A DNA stretch of 8,389 nt from JBDSTW01 sp039914705 (lineage in GTDB: Bacteria > Pseudomonadota > Gammaproteobacteria > SURF-13): NCBI GenBank assembly GCA_039914705.1, contig JBDSOT010000031.1, forward strand, positions 1 through 8,389. Direction: 5' to 3'. The notes beneath the pieces are model-generated. The model searched no databases and had not been told where the DNA came from. It saw nothing but the letters and a program-made list of their open reading frames with translations. The translations under genes were made by a program, and so were the position numbers. The number at the start of each line of letters is the position of its first letter. The stretch's first letter is position 1. Positions 5,513 to 8,389 of this stretch are shown here, in pieces.

Positions 5513-8389
5513 TTAAACATGTTTTATCGCGCTGCGTGCGAACAGGTAATCCAGCCAGAGATTAGTCAGATGTTCGGGCAGACGATTTTGCGCAAGCCGG
5601 GCGTCAAGATTGTCGAGATCGATCCAGTCCAGCGGTTGATCCTGTCCCGCGCAGGTAAACACCGCACGCACGCGTTTGCCGGTGGCGGGGTCGATCTGCC
5701 ATTGCAGACATTGCGCGCACACGCCTTGCAGCATACACTGCATGGGGCTGCCGACCGAGCCGATGGCCTTTACATTCTTCGCAAAATACCCGGCTAATCT
5801 GCCGTGTAATTCCTGTTGCACCATGCGCAACAAACGCTCGCTGCCAATGGCAAGTACGCGATCAACACTCGGCAAATGAAAGGCCGCTTGTGCACCGTCC
5901 GGCTCCAGCAGGCCGTCGGCGTAGCGACGCACAATGTCGATAAAATCCCCCGAGGCAGCACGATCCTGCGCGCGGCGCGGTGTAATTGCAGGCCCGCTGG
6001 CGGTGCACCACACGACCACATCGGCGGCCTGCTCTAGTTGGTCTTCCAGATACAATTCATCGGCGGTGCGAAACCCCGCGAAATAGATAACGCGATTACC
6101 TGCGCGCTGCAGCGCTGGCCCCAGACTGACCATAACTGCGGCACCGCGGCGGCCACCCGCGACGAGTATGGTTTCATCGCTGGGAATTTCCGTGGGCTTG
6201 CCGGTTGGACCCATCAACACAATCGGCTCACCCTCATGCAGGGTTGCGCACAGACGCGAACTCGCACCAACCTCCAGCACCATCAACGAGATGCAATCCG
6301 GATCGCTCGCCATCGGCACACCGGTCAGCGCCATGGCCTCGGTTTGTAGACGGCTGCCTTCCACCAGCGAACTCAGACTCTCAAAATTTTGCAGACGAAA
6401 GAATTGCCCGGGACGCAGATTGCGCGCCGCCAAGGGTGCCCGCACCTGCACCTCGACCACGCTGGGGCTATGCCGATGAACGCGCATGACACGCGGCTGT
6501 ATCAGGTCGGCCATGCGCGCGCGAAACTGTGCGTATTCATCCATCTGCGCCAACGGTTCTAGTACGTTCAGAGTTCTCATGATGTGCGGGTAACTGTGCA
6601 TTGCCGAGGCGATGGCCTTTACTACGCTGCCTGCAAATACCGGATGAGTGTCACCCAGAAAACTGACGCGATGGTCGTCTTTAGCGTAGGAGGTGAATGC
6701 ACCGAAGCCGCTTTCTTTAGGGTGAGCGATCACATCCACAGCTTGCAGTGTGCCGGCATCATCGAGATGCGGCAGAAAATGCGATCCCTGCATGGCGAAG
6801 CTGCCGGGGTACTCGCGTTCATAAATGGTATTGGGTATGGCGCCGGCCGCAATAAATATGGCGCGCGCGGGCATCGTCAGTTCATCATGTGTGGTTATCC
6901 ACTGGCCGCTGGCGTTGCGCTCGCGGCGTCGGAACACCAGGCCTTCGACATGACCAAAGCGATCCAGCTGAGCGCTTAATGGCTCAAGTCCCTCCGCGTA
7001 GAAAATACCTTCCTCCAGGGCCTTAGTGATTTCTTCGTGATTGCGGATGTAGGCCGGGGATTGATTAAGACCTTGGCGATACGTCACGGTCACGCCGCCC
7101 CAGGCGCGCAGCAGCGGCAGAAAATTCGGGGTCTCGGCATTGGCAGCGGCGCGTGTACGCTCGGTGCGCACGGCGCGGCCATGCATCAAAAATTCTTCCA
7201 GAATGCCCATTGATTCTTCATCCAGCTGGCTGCGAATGCGCGCCTCGCCGAAGGCCTGCGAAAGTTTCTCATAGCGCAATAAGGTTTTTTCCACCTGCGC
7301 GATGTAATAGGCCTGTACCTCGGTGGCGGTGTCGATGCCGGTGAGGCCGCCGCCGATGATGAGCGCAGGCAGGCGCACTTGCAGATTAGTCAGGCTGGTG
7401 GCCTTGGCCGCGCCGGTAAGTTGCAGTGCCATGAGAAAATCATTGGCCTGACGCATGCCGCGCGCGAGGCTGTTATCCATAGTCACTACGCGCGGCAGCC
7501 CTGCGCCCATGGCGATGCTGACGTGGTCGAAACCAAGTTCCCAGGCATCCTCGAGTTTAATACTGCCGCCCAGACGCACGCCGCCGAACACCTGAAAAGT
7601 GGGGCGGCGCAGCAGGCTCAGATAAATCAATTTAAGAAAATTTTTATCCCAGCGAATCGTAATGCCATATTCCGCGACGCCGCCGAAGCCCGCCATGGTG
7701 CGTGTGTCCAGCGATTCTTCCAGCAGCGAATAATCGCGCACCGGCTCACGCACGAGAATATGGGGCAGCGGTTCGATCTTGAGTCCGTCGATGCCAATCA
7801 CGGCGCAACCTTCCATGGTCAGATGATGCGCAAGTGTGAAACCCGCCGGCCCCATGCCCGCGATCAACACCTTTTTGCCGTTATAAGGCTTAGGTAAATA
7901 CTGACGCTGACGCAGCGGATTCCAGCGTGTGAGCAAATCGTAAATTTCCACACCCCACGGTAGCGCCAATACATCGGTTAAGCAGCGCGTCTCGATCTGC
8001 GGGATGTCCACTGGTTCCTGCTTTTGGTAGATGCAGCCCTTCATGCAGTCATTGCAGATACGGTGGCCGGTGGCAGGAATCATGGGGTTATCAACCATGG
8101 CTATGGCGAGTGCGGCGATAGTGTGACCGTCGCGTTTTAACGTGTGCATCTCGGAGATCTTTTCTTCCAGCGGGCAGCCGGTGAGTGATACACCTAATGG
8201 ATTGACCTTCAATCCATATTCAGGCTTTCCCTTTTTTTCGGGAAAGCCCTTAGAGCAGAAATCGCCATCGTGGTCGTGGCAGTAAATGCAGTAGTGCACC
8301 TGATCTTGCACCGCACGGATATCCATGCGTGGATCGGTGAGCACGAAGCCATCGCGTCGGCGACGGTGTTCGGGCAGACCTTCCATGCG
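5513..8389 (-). CDS. Fused NfnB/GltD-like and NfnA/PyrK-like flavin iron-sulfur oxidoreductase (N-terminus outside window)
   Basis: At least 957 residues, open to the window edge; numbering here is from the Met at 8386, which is probably internal. Part 1 is an Fe-S region like GltD/NfnB: C33, C36, C44, C71 (GCPLEE), C111, C114, C118, then EPVDIPQIE, enough for two [4Fe-4S] clusters. Part 2 is a two-dinucleotide-fold flavoprotein: FAD motif GMGPAG (177-182), second nucleotide motif GGGLTGID (345-352), a YRQ segment as in GltD, and the closing FAD motif LGDTHPVFAGSVVKAIAS (D579). Part 3 (about 629-957) is a ferredoxin-NADP-reductase-type unit like NfnA/SudB: RPGQFF, GPTGKPTEIP, VAGGRRG (742-748), then a C-terminal [2Fe-2S] site C884-x5-C890-x2-C893-x18-C912. 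It should be a soluble electron-transfer enzyme moving electrons between NAD(P)H and a ferredoxin or other acceptor, possibly by flavin-based bifurcation; substrate and partner are not known. It is alone in its transcription direction up to uppP, 168 bp on. Confidence 0.88.
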   Translation of the reverse strand, partial: RMEGLPEHRRRRDGFVLTDPRMDIRAVQDQVHYCIYCHDHDGDFCSKGFPEKKGKPEYGLKVNPLGVSLTGCPLEEKISEMHTLKRDGHTIAALAIAMVDNPMIPATGHRICNDCMKGCIYQKQEPVDIPQIETRCLTDVLALPWGVEIYDLLTRWNPLRQRQYLPKPYNGKKVLIAGMGPAGFTLAHHLTMEGCAVIGIDGLKIEPLPHILVREPVRDYSLLEESLDTRTMAGFGGVAEYGITIRWDKNFLKLIYLSLLRRPTFQVFGGVRLGGSIKLEDAWELGFDHVSIAMGAGLPRVVTMDNSLARGMRQANDFLMALQLTGAAKATSLTNLQVRLPALIIGGGLTGIDTATEVQAYYIAQVEKTLLRYEKLSQAFGEARIRSQLDEESMGILEEFLMHGRAVRTERTRAAANAETPNFLPLLRAWGGVTVTYRQGLNQSPAYIRNHEEITKALEEGIFYAEGLEPLSAQLDRFGHVEGLVFRRRERNASGQWITTHDELTMPARAIFIAAGAIPNTIYEREYPGSFAMQGSHFLPHLDDAGTLQAVDVIAHPKESGFGAFTSYAKDDHRVSFLGDTHPVFAGSVVKAIASAMHSYPHIMRTLNVLEPLAQMDEYAQFRARMADLIQPRVMRVHRHSPSVVEVQVRAPLAARNLRPGQFFRLQNFESLSSLVEGSRLQTEAMALTGVPMASDPDCISLMVLEVGASSRLCATLHEGEPIVLMGPTGKPTEIPSDETILVAGGRRGAAVMVSLGPALQRAGNRVIYFAGFRTADELYLEDQLEQAADVVVWCTASGPAITPRRAQDRAASGDFIDIVRRYADGLLEPDGAQAAFHLPSVDRVLAIGSERLLRMVQQELHGRLAGYFAKNVKAIGSVGSPMQCMLQGVCAQCLQWQIDPATGKRVRAVFTCAGQDQPLDWIDLDNLDARLAQNRLPEHLTNLWLDYLFARSAIKHV

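Noticed and set aside
7379..7897. A 172-codon + strand frame opposite the large oxidoreductase.
   Set aside because: It is antisense to a gene with many intact motifs and has no signal, domain or ribosome site of its own. The same applies to the other + strand frames opposite glcD and this gene.

Overview
The window looks like a piece of a free-living Gram-negative proteobacterial chromosome, most likely gammaproteobacterial. The grounds are an outer-membrane barrel gene, a GlcD that resembles the E. coli form, a BacA/UppP phosphatase, and small palindromic interspersed repeats between genes. The class is an inference from protein character, not a computed placement. No rRNA, tRNA, CRISPR array, transposase or phage gene was seen.

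Left part (30-2778, + strand): a tight three-gene operon with overlapping reading frames. It encodes an outer-membrane porin-like barrel protein, a short secreted protein related to phosphate-type periplasmic binding proteins, and an inner-membrane diguanylate cyclase (periplasmic sensor, HAMP, GGDEF with an SGDEF signature and an intact I-site). One protein per envelope layer suggests that an outside signal is passed inward to set c-di-GMP levels, an arrangement comparable to, but not homologous in every part with, YfiBNR.

Middle part (2800-5344, - strand): glcD, the FAD subunit of glycolate oxidase, converges on the cyclase gene with only 21 bp between them and has no glcE or glcF beside it. 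Next to it is uppP, the undecaprenyl-diphosphate phosphatase of cell-wall lipid carrier recycling, which begins with TTG behind a good ribosome binding site. The gaps on both sides of uppP (4297-4546 and 5345-5512) hold four short palindromes of different sequence that look like REP-type elements.

Right part (5513 to the window edge, - strand): a very large flavin/iron-sulfur oxidoreductase, cut at its N-terminus by the window end. In one chain it joins a GltD/NfnB-like half (cysteine-rich [4Fe-4S] region plus FAD and NAD(P) domains) to an NfnA/SudB/PyrK-like half (FAD and NAD(P) reductase with a C-terminal four-cysteine [2Fe-2S] site). It resembles a single-chain version of the two-subunit NADH-dependent ferredoxin:NADP oxidoreductase. 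It has several local departures from the family patterns and is the most interesting protein here together with the c-di-GMP operon.
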